A stretch of 64,000 nucleotides of DNA from Chryseobacterium gambrini (GTDB lineage: Bacteria; Bacteroidota; Bacteroidia; Flavobacteriales; Weeksellaceae): contig NZ_FTOV01000003.1 in NCBI RefSeq assembly GCF_900156825.1, positions 372,001 to 436,000 of the forward strand, given 5' to 3'. This document shows positions 41,911 to 50,918 of the stretch, piece by piece (positions within the stretch are counted from its first letter, which is position 1; each line of letters starts with the position of its first letter). The notes under the pieces are model-generated. The model worked only from the letters and a program-made list of their open reading frames with translations, ran no database searches and was not told the origin of the DNA. Made by a program: the position numbers and the translations under genes.

Positions 41911-41918
41911 CAAAAGTA
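41911..41918 (-). promoter_or_regulatory. -7 element of the 140-residue secreted-protein gene
   Basis: TACTTTTG on the minus strand, 22 bases upstream of ATG 41888. Confidence 0.5.
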
Positions 41919-41974
41919 AGATTTTACAGGCTATTTTCTTTGACTATTTTTAAAAAATAACTGTTCAAATAAAA

Positions 41975-42005
41975 AACAAAAGACCACCGAAATCCGATGG
42001 TCTTT
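41975..42005 (-). terminator. Terminator of the carbonic anhydrase/SulP transcript
   Basis: An 8-bp stem (41979-41986 with 41998-42005), extendable past one mismatch, with a T run on the minus strand. Confidence 0.7.
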
Positions 42006-42060
42006 GCGATTGTACTCTTAAAGCTAATTTCCAATCAATTTATCTAAACTATAACATTTC

Positions 42061-42699
42061 TTATGCTAACCAGGTTACAACGCCTGTTTCTACATCATAA
42101 TTGGCTCCTACGATCTTAATTTTTCCTTCTTCTTCAAGTTTTCTAAGGGTAGAACTTTGCTTACGGATATCATCAATCGCATTAATTACGTTATGCTGAT
42201 TCAGTCTTTCCAAAAGATCTGCATTGGCAGAAGAGCGCTCTTCTCCTTCTTCAATAATATCGTTGATAATCGGGTTGAAATGATTGATCAGATGGTTGAG
42301 GTTATCCATTCCCAAACCTTCGATTTTTGCTGCATCAAGACCGCCTTTTAAAGCGCCGCATTTTGTGTGTCCCAATACTACGACAAGCTTTGAACCTGCA
42401 ACGTTACAACCGAATTCCATAGATCCTAAAATATCCTGATTAACGAAATTTCCCGCAATTCTGATGCTGAAAATATCTCCCAATCCCTGATCGAAGATAA
42501 GCTCTGCAGAAGTACGGCTGTCGATACAGCTTAATACTACCGCAAAAGGCCATTGTCCTTCACGGGTTGCGTTTACCTGCTCCAGAAGATCTCTGTTAGC
42601 CTTTAAGTTATTTACAAATCTCTGGTTTCCTTCCTTTAAAAAGTTTAATGCTTTTTCAGGAGTAATCGTCGATTGCGTTTCGGATGTATGTGCTTTCAT
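42061..42699 (-). CDS. Beta-class carbonic anhydrase, first
   Basis: The product is 212 residues and hydrates CO2 to bicarbonate. The zinc ligands are seen in VLSCIDSRTSAE (Cys and Asp) and LGHTKCGAL (His and Cys). It has no signal peptide, so it is cytoplasmic. It is the last gene of the likely transcript from 45475, 53 bases after a SulP transporter. The arrangement suits bicarbonate supply or pH control. It is only distantly similar to the second anhydrase at 44807. Confidence 0.93.
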   Translation of the reverse strand: MKAHTSETQSTITPEKALNFLKEGNQRFVNNLKANRDLLEQVNATREGQWPFAVVLSCIDSRTSAELIFDQGLGDIFSIRIAGNFVNQDILGSMEFGCNVAGSKLVVVLGHTKCGALKGGLDAAKIEGLGMDNLNHLINHFNPIINDIIEEGEERSSANADLLERLNQHNVINAIDDIRKQSSTLRKLEEEGKIKIVGANYDVETGVVTWLA

Positions 42700-42752
42700 A
42701 TAATTTTTATTAAATTGAATTTTTTAAAAGTATAAAATTTATTATTTTGAGC

Positions 42753-44345
42753 TTACATTGCTCTTTTATGCGTAACTAAAATGTGAGATTCTTCGTCTCT
42801 TTCATAATCTCTGTAAGACGTTTTAAATCCTAACAATTCAACCGTAATGTCTTCTTCTTTTGCACGGATATTGGCAAAATCCTGAATCATTTCCAAAACG
42901 TCGGTTGCGATGTAGGACGTTTCTCTTGCATCAATAATTACTTTAGAATTCGGTTGAATGTTTTTCAATGTTTTTTTGATAGCCGCTTTATTTAGGAAAG
43001 AAACTTCTTCCGCCAGTTTCATTTTTATTTCATCTGCATCATCCAGCTTTTCACGGCTTAAATAATAAGCTCTCTTCATATTTCCCTGAAGAATATAGAA
43101 TACTGAAATAGCAAGACCTATTCCAACGCCTTTTAATAAATCGGTTGCCACAACAGCCACCACCGTTGCAATGAAAGGAATGAACTGAAACTTTCCTAAA
43201 TGCCAGAAATGTTTAAACGTAGCAGGTTTTGCCAGTTTATAACCTACCATAATTAATACTGCTGCCAAAGTCGCCAGTGGAATTAAATTTAAAACCACAG
43301 GAATCGACAGAACGCAGATCAGCAATAAAATTCCATGAATAATGGTCGATAATTTTGAAGTCGCTCCCGAATTGGCATTTGCCGAACTTCTTACCACCAC
43401 AGAAGTCATCGGAAGTCCGCCGATAAACGAACTTATTAAATTTCCGATTCCCTGAGCTTTTAATTCCAGATTGGTGTCGGTAATTCTTCTCTGTACATCC
43501 AGTCTGTCGGAAGCTTCAATACAAAGCAGGGTTTCAATAGAGGCTACAATAGCGATTGTTGCTCCTGCAATCCACACTTTCGGATTGGTGAATCCGTTAA
43601 AATCCGGCATCGTCACAAGATTTTTAAAATCATCAAAAGACTGGGGGACCGGTAAGGAAACCAAATGCTGGGTCTGGATTTCTAATGAACTTCCTGTCAT
43701 TTTAAAGATCTGGTTCAGGATAATTCCTGTTACAACGGCAACCAAAGCTCCGGGAAGCATTTTAATTCTTTTAAGAGCCGGAACTCTGTCCCAGGTAATC
43801 AGAATCGCTACCGAAATTAAAGTGATGATAATAGCACCCGGCTGAATCGCTCCGAATAATTCTGTAAAATATCCGAAATTTAGACCATTGTCGAATATAG
43901 ATTCATGTCCTTCATAATCCTTATCAAATCCCAAAGCGTGGGGAATCTGTTTTAGAATAATGATGATCCCGATTGCAGCAAGCATTCCTTCGATAACGTT
44001 ATTAGGAAAATAATTGGAAATACTTCCGGCTCTTATAAATCCTAAAATCAATTGAAGCAATCCTGCAATAATTCCGGCACAAAGGAAAAGTTCGAATGCG
44101 CCAAGATCTGTAATGGCAGTTAAAACAATTGCTGTTAATCCCGCTGCAGGACCTGAAACGGAAATATTGGAATTACTGATGGATCCTATAACAAGACCTC
44201 CTACGATTCCGGCGATGATTCCGGACAAAGGCGGGGCTCCAGAAGCCAATGCGATCCCTAAACATAAAGGAAGCGCTACTAAAAATACCACGAGTCCTGA
44301 AGGGAAATTCTCCTTAATTCCTCCGATTAATGATGTTTTTTTCAT
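42753..44345 (-). CDS. SulP-family anion transporter
   Basis: The product is 530 residues with about 11-12 membrane segments, starting with FPSGLVVFLVALPLCLGIAL and ASGAPPLSGIIAGIVGG, which are SulP hallmarks. A C-terminal STAS domain (about 430-530; KVIIDARETSYIATDVLEMI) follows. SulP proteins move sulphate, bicarbonate, dicarboxylates or other anions. Its place between two carbonic anhydrases makes bicarbonate the most likely substrate, by analogy with BicA-type systems. A 140-base gap separates it from the small secreted-protein gene upstream. Confidence 0.92.
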   Translation of the reverse strand: MKKTSLIGGIKENFPSGLVVFLVALPLCLGIALASGAPPLSGIIAGIVGGLVIGSISNSNISVSGPAAGLTAIVLTAITDLGAFELFLCAGIIAGLLQLILGFIRAGSISNYFPNNVIEGMLAAIGIIIILKQIPHALGFDKDYEGHESIFDNGLNFGYFTELFGAIQPGAIIITLISVAILITWDRVPALKRIKMLPGALVAVVTGIILNQIFKMTGSSLEIQTQHLVSLPVPQSFDDFKNLVTMPDFNGFTNPKVWIAGATIAIVASIETLLCIEASDRLDVQRRITDTNLELKAQGIGNLISSFIGGLPMTSVVVRSSANANSGATSKLSTIIHGILLLICVLSIPVVLNLIPLATLAAVLIMVGYKLAKPATFKHFWHLGKFQFIPFIATVVAVVATDLLKGVGIGLAISVFYILQGNMKRAYYLSREKLDDADEIKMKLAEEVSFLNKAAIKKTLKNIQPNSKVIIDARETSYIATDVLEMIQDFANIRAKEEDITVELLGFKTSYRDYERDEESHILVTHKRAM

Positions 44346-44485
44346 GATGAAAATGCTGTGAATAGTGATCTGTTTTTATGAACAGACCGTTGTAAAGTTT
44401 GGAAAATGTAATTTTTAAAGCACGTGTTTATTCAATATCAATGGTATGACAAAGAATAGCTATCAAAAAAATCTAACGGTAAAAA

Positions 44486-44785
44486 TTACGCTTCCGGAGG
44501 CGGAGAAAATATGGTAAGCAATGGAGACAGATGAAAAGAATCGTCTATCAGTACAAACGATCTGTCTTCCAGTGAGGGTTCATAAAACTTCAGATAATCG
44601 AAAACATCCAGAGTTTTAGGAAGTGTTTTTTCGTAAACTATAAAAGTTGAGGGGTGGGAATGTGGCTCTTCTTCATTAATTACTACATTGGTTCTTGTAA
44701 GATCCCAACTGAAAACTGCGGCAATACTCGGTAAAGCCGTAAAGTTGAGAAAAAACAGTAATGTAATAATACTCCAGAGTTTCAT
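44486..44785 (-). CDS. Small secreted protein in the carbonic anhydrase cluster
   Basis: The product is 99 residues with a signal peptide (MKLWSIITLLFFLNFTALPSIA). The mature part has EEEPHSHPSTFIVYEKTLPK with a His/acidic cluster that could bind metal, and ends in SPPPEA. I do not recognise a family, but its place between the second carbonic anhydrase (21-base gap) and SulP suggests it belongs to this module. Confidence in coding is fair because of the signal peptide and the spacing. Confidence 0.65.
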   Translation of the reverse strand: MKLWSIITLLFFLNFTALPSIAAVFSWDLTRTNVVINEEEPHSHPSTFIVYEKTLPKTLDVFDYLKFYEPSLEDRSFVLIDDSFHLSPLLTIFSPPPEA

Positions 44786-44806
44786 TTTACATTCTTTATA
44801 TAAAAA

Positions 44807-45475
44807 TTATTTGGTCTTTCTGCTCATTACCCAGTCTGAGCTGGTAAGGTTATAAATTTTCTGGATATCTTTTAATATTTTCTCAAAATCGATCTCCAGA
44901 TCGATGATTTTTCCGGTTCTCAGATCGAAAACCCAACCGTGAACTACGGGATATTCCTCTAAAATATATCTTTCCTGTACACACGCCATTTTGATAACGT
45001 TAATGCACTGTTCCTGTACGTTAAGTTCTACCAGTCTGTCGTAGCGTTTGTCTTCGTCTGTAATAGAATCCAGTTCAGCCTGATGCAATCTGTATACATC
45101 ACGGATGGTTCTTAACCACGGATTCAGCAATCCTAAATCCTGAGAAGTCATCGCTGCTTTTACACCTCCGCAGTTGTAATGTCCGCAAACAATAATGTCT
45201 TTTACTTTAAGGTGTTCCACGGCATACTGAATAACGGCTGTAGAACTCATATCCAGAGTATTCACCACATTGGCAATATTTCTGTGGACAAAAACTTCTC
45301 CCGGTTTGGCTCCCATCAGTTCTTCTGCAGTCGCGCGGCTGTCTGAACATCCGATGTAAAGATAATCCGGATGCTGGGTTTTGGCAAGATCATGAAAAAA
45401 CTCCGGGTTTTCCGCGATTTTAGACTCTACCCATTTTCTGTTGTTTTCAAAAATAGCTTTGTACGACTGTGACAT
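44807..45475 (-). CDS. can: Beta-class carbonic anhydrase, second
   Basis: The product is 222 residues, of the Can/CynT type. Zinc ligands lie in IGCSDSRATAEELMG (Cys and Asp) and CGHYNCGGV (His and Cys), with HRNIANVV as the conserved dyad region. It is cytoplasmic and first in the carbonic anhydrase-small protein-SulP-carbonic anhydrase row. No -7 element is seen in the 245-base AT-rich gap upstream. Confidence 0.95.
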   Translation of the reverse strand: MSQSYKAIFENNRKWVESKIAENPEFFHDLAKTQHPDYLYIGCSDSRATAEELMGAKPGEVFVHRNIANVVNTLDMSSTAVIQYAVEHLKVKDIIVCGHYNCGGVKAAMTSQDLGLLNPWLRTIRDVYRLHQAELDSITDEDKRYDRLVELNVQEQCINVIKMACVQERYILEEYPVVHGWVFDLRTGKIIDLEIDFEKILKDIQKIYNLTSSDWVMSRKTK

Positions 45476-45720
45476 AAGAGCTTTTTAAAGGATTAATTAT
45501 TTATTTGGTTTAAATTATTTTCAAAATCAATAGACCAAATCGATAATGATACAAAAATATAATTTTTGACCAGATTCTAAATACTTTTAACAAAGTTTAA
45601 TATTAAAATATGCTTAAAATCATAAAAGAGGTCATAAAATTATGTTTTTTTATATGGTTTGATGATTCTATGATAAAATTACAAACAATTTGATGATGAT
45701 AGCTAAAATATTTTTATTTA

Positions 45721-46278
45721 TCAGATCTTATTATTAATATACCCTTCAGTTGCGTTTTCGGATTCATAAATTTTTGCCGGATTACCCATCACGACAGAAT
45801 TTTCAGGTACATCAAAATTTACGTAGGCATTTGGCGCGATAAGAACATTGTTTCCGATGGTAATTCCTCCCACGATAACGGCATTGGTTCCAATCCATAC
45901 TTCATCTCCAATGGCTGGAAATCCCTGATTTTTTCCGCGATTCTGCTGTCCGATGGTTACGCCTTGTGCAATATTGCAGTTTTTTCCGATTTTAGCATTG
46001 GGATTGATCACAAGACTTCCCCAATGTCCAAGATAAAAACCTTCCCCGATTTCTGTTTCGGGATAGATCTGGAAGCCGTACTTAATCTGATAATGTCTTA
46101 AAACGAGTTTCCAGAAAATATTCAGCAACGGCGTTTTTAGATATTGCTGGCTCTTTCTTAAAACATAAATAAAATGAAGGTTCGGATTGATGCATTTTGC
46201 CCAGATTTGAAATGGAGAAAGCCATTTTCCGCTTTCCCGGTAAAAATCTTTCTGAAGAATGGAATAGTTTTCTGCCAT
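45721..46278 (-). CDS. Serine acetyltransferase-like hexapeptide acyltransferase
   Basis: The product is 185 residues. A left-handed beta-helix of hexapeptide repeats fills residues about 70-165 (IGEGFYLGHWGSLVINPNAK, IGKNCNIAQGVTIG, IGDEVWIGTNAVIVGGITIG), the pattern of CysE-like and sugar O-acetyltransferases. The GHWGSLVINP segment carries the usual active-site His. Its place at the edge of a polysaccharide locus favours sugar acetylation over cysteine synthesis. It has its own -7 element four bases upstream of the ATG (leaderless), although 42 bases separate it from the glycosyltransferase gene before it. Confidence 0.88.
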   Translation of the reverse strand: MAENYSILQKDFYRESGKWLSPFQIWAKCINPNLHFIYVLRKSQQYLKTPLLNIFWKLVLRHYQIKYGFQIYPETEIGEGFYLGHWGSLVINPNAKIGKNCNIAQGVTIGQQNRGKNQGFPAIGDEVWIGTNAVIVGGITIGNNVLIAPNAYVNFDVPENSVVMGNPAKIYESENATEGYINNKI

Positions 46279-46282
46279 ACCA

Positions 46283-46290
46283 CAAATGTA
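46283..46290 (-). promoter_or_regulatory. -7 element of the acetyltransferase gene
   Basis: TACATTTG on the minus strand with exactly four bases to ATG 46278. Confidence 0.6.
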
Positions 46291-46320
46291 ATAATTCTAC
46301 AGGTTTAAATTTTTAATCAG

Positions 46321-47472
46321 TTACAATTCATCCACAATAGAAACAATTTTGCTTACGGAATTTTTCAGATTAAAAGGCATTTCATAATTCATAAGTCTTT
46401 CCGAATATTTGTTGAAAAACTCAGGTTCAGATAATGCTTTCATCATTCCGTTATAAATTCCTTCTTCAGAATTTTCCACAATGAGACCCAATTCACCATC
46501 GTTTAACATTTCATTGGCTCCGGAAACGTCAGTAGAAATAATTTTCTTTTTCAGGGTAATGGCTTCAAAAAGAACAGTCGGAAAGCCTTCGTATCTTGAG
46601 CTTAAAATATAAAAATCAGCATTTTTAAAATAAGGATAAGGATTGTCTGTAAATCCTAACATGGTTGCTGTTTGATCAACACCAAGCTCAGATTTTAATT
46701 TTTTAATGTTTTCAAAATCATATCCGTCGCCGACGATTAAAACTTTGTGCTGAAAACCTTCATCCAAAAGTTTTTTATGAACTTTCAATAACCTGTCGAA
46801 TCCTTTTTGTGGAAAAACAGTTCCGACTGAAATAAAGGTAGGAACATTCTGATCAAACTGATAGTTTATAACTGGAAGGTCTGCTTTGGCAAGAAACTCT
46901 TCGGTGTCTAAAGGATTGTAGATTTTTACAATTTTTTGTTTTTCAGTTTCATTTTTTGCCAGACTTTGGAAAAGCTGCTCTATCTTTTCAGAAATCACCA
47001 TAATTTTGTCAAACCCAAAAAACTTACGGATCTCATCATCGGTATAGCCTTTCACCTGTGAAAGATCATTGTGAATCCAGACAATTTTTTTTGAACTTTT
47101 TAAAGGAGATCCTAAAATTTCATCCCGCATCCCATGAATGGCAGCAAACTCTATGTCGTACTGCTTATTCTTTAATTTACTCTTATAAAGAAGATTCGGA
47201 AATTTTTTAAGGATCTTTTCATGGATTACCCGCGCTGCTTTTCTGGGGATTTCATGAGGACGGTTGGTGGTAATCATTTCGCCTTGATGAAGATGCAGAA
47301 TATTGATCCAACCGGGAACTTCAGGCAGATATTTTCCTGAATTCAGATTCAGCAGCAAATCAATCTCATACTTATCGGAAGGCAGATTTTTCAAAAAAGT
47401 CACCAGAACTTTTTCTGCTCCGCCATGACGCAGAGAGCCTATACGGATAAGAATTTTCTTTTTTTCAGCCAT
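46321..47472 (-). CDS. Glycosyltransferase, GT4-like, first
   Basis: The product is 383 residues with a GT-B fold. RIGSLRHGGAEKVLVTFL gives the N-terminal acceptor-domain glycine loop; the donor side has SVGTVFPQKGFDRLL, and the ExxxxxxxE pair sits in RYEGFPTVLFEAITLKKKII. It is related to the gene at 48033 (same HGGAEKV/MGGVEKV start). It probably adds a hexose or hexosamine to a surface polysaccharide. It starts right after the hexapeptide acyltransferase gene, without a gap, in the same operon. Confidence 0.9.
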   Translation of the reverse strand: MAEKKKILIRIGSLRHGGAEKVLVTFLKNLPSDKYEIDLLLNLNSGKYLPEVPGWINILHLHQGEMITTNRPHEIPRKAARVIHEKILKKFPNLLYKSKLKNKQYDIEFAAIHGMRDEILGSPLKSSKKIVWIHNDLSQVKGYTDDEIRKFFGFDKIMVISEKIEQLFQSLAKNETEKQKIVKIYNPLDTEEFLAKADLPVINYQFDQNVPTFISVGTVFPQKGFDRLLKVHKKLLDEGFQHKVLIVGDGYDFENIKKLKSELGVDQTATMLGFTDNPYPYFKNADFYILSSRYEGFPTVLFEAITLKKKIISTDVSGANEMLNDGELGLIVENSEEGIYNGMMKALSEPEFFNKYSERLMNYEMPFNLKNSVSKIVSIVDEL

Positions 47473-48036
47473 TTATTTCTTTACAGGTTTGTAAACATGA
47501 GGAATGTTTTCTTTAATGTAAGCTTCAAGTTTTGCTCTTTCAGGCTCCAGTTCTCTCGGGTACATTACATTGTTTTCCAGTGCTTTATCTCCATATTGTT
47601 CCACCGTACAAATAAATTTTGCCGGAGTTCCGGCATAAACAGAATTGTCGGGCATACTTGAATTGAGTACGGAACCGGCTCCCAAAATACAATTGTCTCC
47701 CATCTGTGATCCGGGAAGAAAGATGCAGTTGTTTCCTACAAAACAGTTCTTTCCGAGTTTTATCCTTCCGAAATTTCTTGCATCTTCATACTTCTCCATG
47801 CTTCGGATGACGTACATTGCACCATCATGGTTGATGAATTTGCAGCCTGCCGTAATTTTTGTCCTGTCGCCGATTTCAATTAAAAAAGGTTCTGAACCAA
47901 AATCAGGAGCTTCAACAAAAATTACATCTTTCCCCACCTTCAGTCCTCTCGCAACAGAAATTTTAATATAAATCTTCTGAATGATCTTTTGATAGGTGGT
48001 ATGAATTTTCAGAATAAGACGGTAAAGGAAAATCAT
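47473..48036 (-). CDS. Hexapeptide-repeat acyltransferase, WcaF/NodL-like
   Basis: The product is 187 residues. Hexapeptide repeats run from about residue 40 to 150 (IGDRTKITAGCKFINHDGAM, LGKNCFVGNNCIFLPGSQMG, CILGAGSVLNSSMPDNSVYAG). The KFINHD segment with a His is typical of maltose/galactoside and nodulation-type O-acetyltransferases. It should O-acetylate a sugar of the polysaccharide. It overlaps the next upstream gene by 4 bases and abuts the following glycosyltransferase, indicating tight co-translation. Confidence 0.9.
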   Translation of the reverse strand: MIFLYRLILKIHTTYQKIIQKIYIKISVARGLKVGKDVIFVEAPDFGSEPFLIEIGDRTKITAGCKFINHDGAMYVIRSMEKYEDARNFGRIKLGKNCFVGNNCIFLPGSQMGDNCILGAGSVLNSSMPDNSVYAGTPAKFICTVEQYGDKALENNVMYPRELEPERAKLEAYIKENIPHVYKPVKK

Positions 48037-49196
48037 TGTTCTTTTTTTGCTAAATTAATAATGATATTTTCTACAGCATTAAAAATCTTCTGATTATCAA
48101 ACTGTTCTTCAATATTGATGAGATTTTTCTTGATTTCGGCAATTAATTCGGGTTCTGTAAGAAATTTTTTCATCGATTCATACATCTCTTCCGTTTCATA
48201 ATTGATGAGATAGCCTGTCTTTCCGTGTTCTATCATTTCAGGAATTCCTCCTACGTTGGTTGAAATAATTGGTTTTTGAAGGATCAGACTGTCGGCAATA
48301 ATCAGAGGCCAGCTTTCAGATTCGGATGGAAGGATGAAAAAATCTGCATTTTTTACATGAGGATAAGGATTCATGGAAGAACCTAATAATTTGAAGCTTT
48401 CCGTCACACCAAGATCTTCTGTCTGCTTCTTTAAATTGTTCATTTCCTCGCCGTCACCGATCACGATAATATGATGATCAAAACCATCTTTCAGTAATCT
48501 TGCGTGCGCTTCCATGAGTTTATGAAAACCTTTTCGGCTGTGAAGTCTCGCAACAGAAACGAAAACAGGTTTGTTTGGTAAGTCAGGTTTAAAAGCTAAA
48601 GCTTTCTGTTTTAATTCATCAATAGGAATCGCATTTAAGATAACCTGATTTTCGGGAATTTTAAGATCAGGATAGGTTTCAATTAAAATATCCTTCGTTT
48701 GCTGAGATCCGAAAATAAAATAGTCAAATTGAGGAATCTGCTTTAAAATTTCAGGAACCAAAGGCTGAAGTTTCGGCAAAGTAATATCGGAGTGAAACCA
48801 GCCTATTTTCTTTGATTTTTTATTAACAGAATGGAGAACCGCAGAAAAAGCAGCGTAAGTAGGAGCTATTTCTACATCATATTCATCATTAAGAATTTTC
48901 TGAGCGATGGAAGGATTTCTCAAAGCATTCTGAAGTCTTAATTTTCTTTTTGCTAACTGTAGTTTTTGGATAAGCGGATTTTTTGAAAGATCTTCTCTGC
49001 CTTCTGTAAGATAAATTTTTCTTACATGAGTGGGAATTTCGTTTCTCAGCTCTCCCTGATTCATATTTAAACAGATCGTCATGTCGAATGTATCTTTGTT
49101 AAGATGATTCAACATACTTAAAACTACTTTTTCCACACCGCCCATTTCCATAGAACGATGCCTGAAAAGCACTTTTATTTTATTATTTTTCGTCAT
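48033..49196 (-). CDS. Glycosyltransferase, GT4-like, second
   Basis: The product is 387 residues with a GT-B fold. Motifs are RHRSMEMGGVEKVVLSML at the start, FVSVARLHSRKGFHKLMEAH at the donor domain and SESESWPLIIADSLILQKPI with the E-x7-type pair. It is similar to the gene at 46321, so the locus has two related retaining transferases, possibly adding successive sugars. It overlaps both neighbours by a few bases. Confidence 0.9.
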   Translation of the reverse strand: MTKNNKIKVLFRHRSMEMGGVEKVVLSMLNHLNKDTFDMTICLNMNQGELRNEIPTHVRKIYLTEGREDLSKNPLIQKLQLAKRKLRLQNALRNPSIAQKILNDEYDVEIAPTYAAFSAVLHSVNKKSKKIGWFHSDITLPKLQPLVPEILKQIPQFDYFIFGSQQTKDILIETYPDLKIPENQVILNAIPIDELKQKALAFKPDLPNKPVFVSVARLHSRKGFHKLMEAHARLLKDGFDHHIIVIGDGEEMNNLKKQTEDLGVTESFKLLGSSMNPYPHVKNADFFILPSESESWPLIIADSLILQKPIISTNVGGIPEMIEHGKTGYLINYETEEMYESMKKFLTEPELIAEIKKNLINIEEQFDNQKIFNAVENIIINLAKKEQ

Positions 49197-50035
49197 TAAC
49201 TAAAGATTTGTTGAGCAAGTATGATCAGTTTCTTTTTAATTTTAAATGCAATGGAATTCTGATATTCTAAAAGTCTGTAGATTTCCTGAGAACTGTTGTA
49301 CTCTTTCGGGATTGTCTTTCCGTTTATGGAAGATAATTTTCTGCGTTTCATGGTATTGAAAATGACTTTGGCAAAATATTCCCTTGATTTGGGGCGGTTG
49401 TCATTTTGAGAAATACCTCCGGAATGAAGCCTGTAAAGATAATTTACCTCGTTAATAAATTTTACCTTACCTTTTTCATACATTTTTAAATATAAATCCT
49501 GATCTTCAGCAATCTTCATTTCCGTGTTCATTTTTTCCGTCTGATTATAAATGCTCTTTCTGAAACACACGAAATGCACAATATTTACAGGGCAGTTGAA
49601 AAAAAACGGACTGTTATTAATAACCTGCTGAGCGATTTTAGGAACCTCCAGAATTTTCAGATTTTCATCACATTTTGCAAATTTGCTGTAAGTAAGGACA
49701 ACATTTCGTTGCTTTTGAAAAATTTTTATGCTTGAAGAGAGCGCATTCGGTGTAATAGCGTCATCAGGATCTACAAAGCCGCAAATATCACCTTCCGCCA
49801 GTTCAATCAGTTTGCTTTTTGTGATTCCTACACCGCTGTTTTCTTCATTTCTGTAAATTTTAAAACGTTCATCACTGCCGGTTAATTTTTTAATTACCTC
49901 CACGGAATCGTCTGTAGAAGCATCATCCAGAATAATCGCTTCCCAGTTTTTATAATCTTGTGCTATAATAGAATCATAGCATTCTTTAAAGAATTTTCCA
50001 TTGTTGTAATTGGCAATCAGAACAGAAAACTTCAT
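49196..50035 (-). CDS. Glycosyltransferase family 2, first
   Basis: The product is 279 residues with a GT-A fold. The donor-binding start is FSVLIANYNNGKFFKECYDS, followed by IILDDASTDDS and the DxD-type GFVDPDDAITP. It is an inverting transferase and likely adds a sugar to the repeat unit. It starts the minus-strand run toward 45721; its -7 element (50059-50066) diverges from that of the plus-strand methyltransferase gene. Confidence 0.9.
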   Translation of the reverse strand: MKFSVLIANYNNGKFFKECYDSIIAQDYKNWEAIILDDASTDDSVEVIKKLTGSDERFKIYRNEENSGVGITKSKLIELAEGDICGFVDPDDAITPNALSSSIKIFQKQRNVVLTYSKFAKCDENLKILEVPKIAQQVINNSPFFFNCPVNIVHFVCFRKSIYNQTEKMNTEMKIAEDQDLYLKMYEKGKVKFINEVNYLYRLHSGGISQNDNRPKSREYFAKVIFNTMKRRKLSSINGKTIPKEYNSSQEIYRLLEYQNSIAFKIKKKLIILAQQIFS

Positions 50036-50058
50036 CTTATTGTGTTAATAAATTTTTA

Positions 50059-50066
50059 CAAAGATA
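50059..50066 (-). promoter_or_regulatory. -7 element of the GT2/GT4 run
   Basis: TATCTTTG on the minus strand, 23 bases upstream of ATG 50035. It is divergent from the element at 50097-50104. Confidence 0.55.
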
Positions 50067-50096
50067 ATTATATCCTAAAGATAACAGAAAAATCTT

Positions 50097-50104
50097 TATT
50101 TTTG
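50097..50104 (+). promoter_or_regulatory. -7 element of the plus-strand methyltransferase gene
   Basis: TATTTTTG, 18 bases upstream of GTG 50123. It supports the GTG start over an upstream ATG at 49958, which overlaps the diverging gene. Confidence 0.55.
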
Positions 50105-50122
50105 TGGCTTAAATTTAACACA

Positions 50123-50893
50123 GTGAGCGAAATATCCAGAGTTCTCAAAACGTTTATAGCCTATCTTAAAAGACCCGATCTTTACCCTGAATTAGGACGT
50201 AAAATTGTAAAAAATACCGTAAACCGGGGAAATGCTTTTAAAGGAAAAGAAAAAACAAATTCCTGGGCTGCATCCAGAGCGGTTTCTCAAAAGCAGGCGG
50301 TTTCTCAGCTTTTCGGGATCGAAATTGATCCTTTTCAGAAAGATTTCGCTGAAATTTTAAAAGATTCTGAAAGAAGACAGAATGAATGTCCGATTAAAAT
50401 GGGAGGAGCGGGAGCTTTAGAACTGATTTATTATTCCTGCGAGTTTACCCATGCTAAAAATGCAGTGGAAACCGGCGTTGCGTATGGATGGTCTTCTTTG
50501 GCAGCATTACTTTCCTTAACTAAGAGAAACGGAACATTATACAGTTCGGATATGCCTTATCTGGCGCAGGATGGCGATCAGTATGTAGGATGTATTGTAC
50601 CTGAAAGTCTTACCTCCAACTGGAAATTATACCGTTTTGCGGATAGAGAATCTCTTCCTAAAATATTTACCGATAATGCCTCTTTCGATGTTGTGCATTA
50701 TGATTCTGATAAAAGTTATAATGGGAGATTCTGGGCTTACAACGAGCTTTACCTGCATTTGAGAAAAGGTGGAGTTTTCATTAGTGATGATATCGGAGAC
50801 AATTCTGCCTATCAGGATTTCTGCGAAAAAAACAATATCGAAACTACAGTAGTAGAGTACGAAGGAAAATACATTGGTGTTTTTGTTAAATAA
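50123..50893 (+). CDS. Class I methyltransferase (Methyltransf_24-like)
   Basis: The product is 256 residues from GTG 50123 (VSEISRVLKTF). The SAM-binding motif is VETGVAYGWSSLAAL (about residues 116-130), followed by GTLYSSDMPY and DVVHYDSDKSYNGR, as in O-methyltransferases of the Methyltransf_24 type; GGVFISDDIGDN is motif III. It probably methylates a sugar or acceptor of the surface polymer. It starts a plus-strand island of four or five genes inside an otherwise minus-strand locus. Confidence 0.82.
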   Translation: MSEISRVLKTFIAYLKRPDLYPELGRKIVKNTVNRGNAFKGKEKTNSWAASRAVSQKQAVSQLFGIEIDPFQKDFAEILKDSERRQNECPIKMGGAGALELIYYSCEFTHAKNAVETGVAYGWSSLAALLSLTKRNGTLYSSDMPYLAQDGDQYVGCIVPESLTSNWKLYRFADRESLPKIFTDNASFDVVHYDSDKSYNGRFWAYNELYLHLRKGGVFISDDIGDNSAYQDFCEKNNIETTVVEYEGKYIGVFVK

Positions 50894-50906
50894 AAACTTT
50901 TAAGTG

Positions 50907-50914
50907 TATTTTTG
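50907..50914 (+). promoter_or_regulatory. -7 element of the acyltransferase-3 gene
   Basis: TATTTTTG with exactly four bases to the GTG start at 50919 (predicted leaderless). Confidence 0.55.
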
Positions 50915-50918
50915 ATTC

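Noticed and set aside
49958..50122. Longer N-terminus for the plus-strand methyltransferase
   Set aside because: The added 55 codons overlap the diverging GT2 gene and both promoters and do not resemble the family; GTG 50123 fits better.
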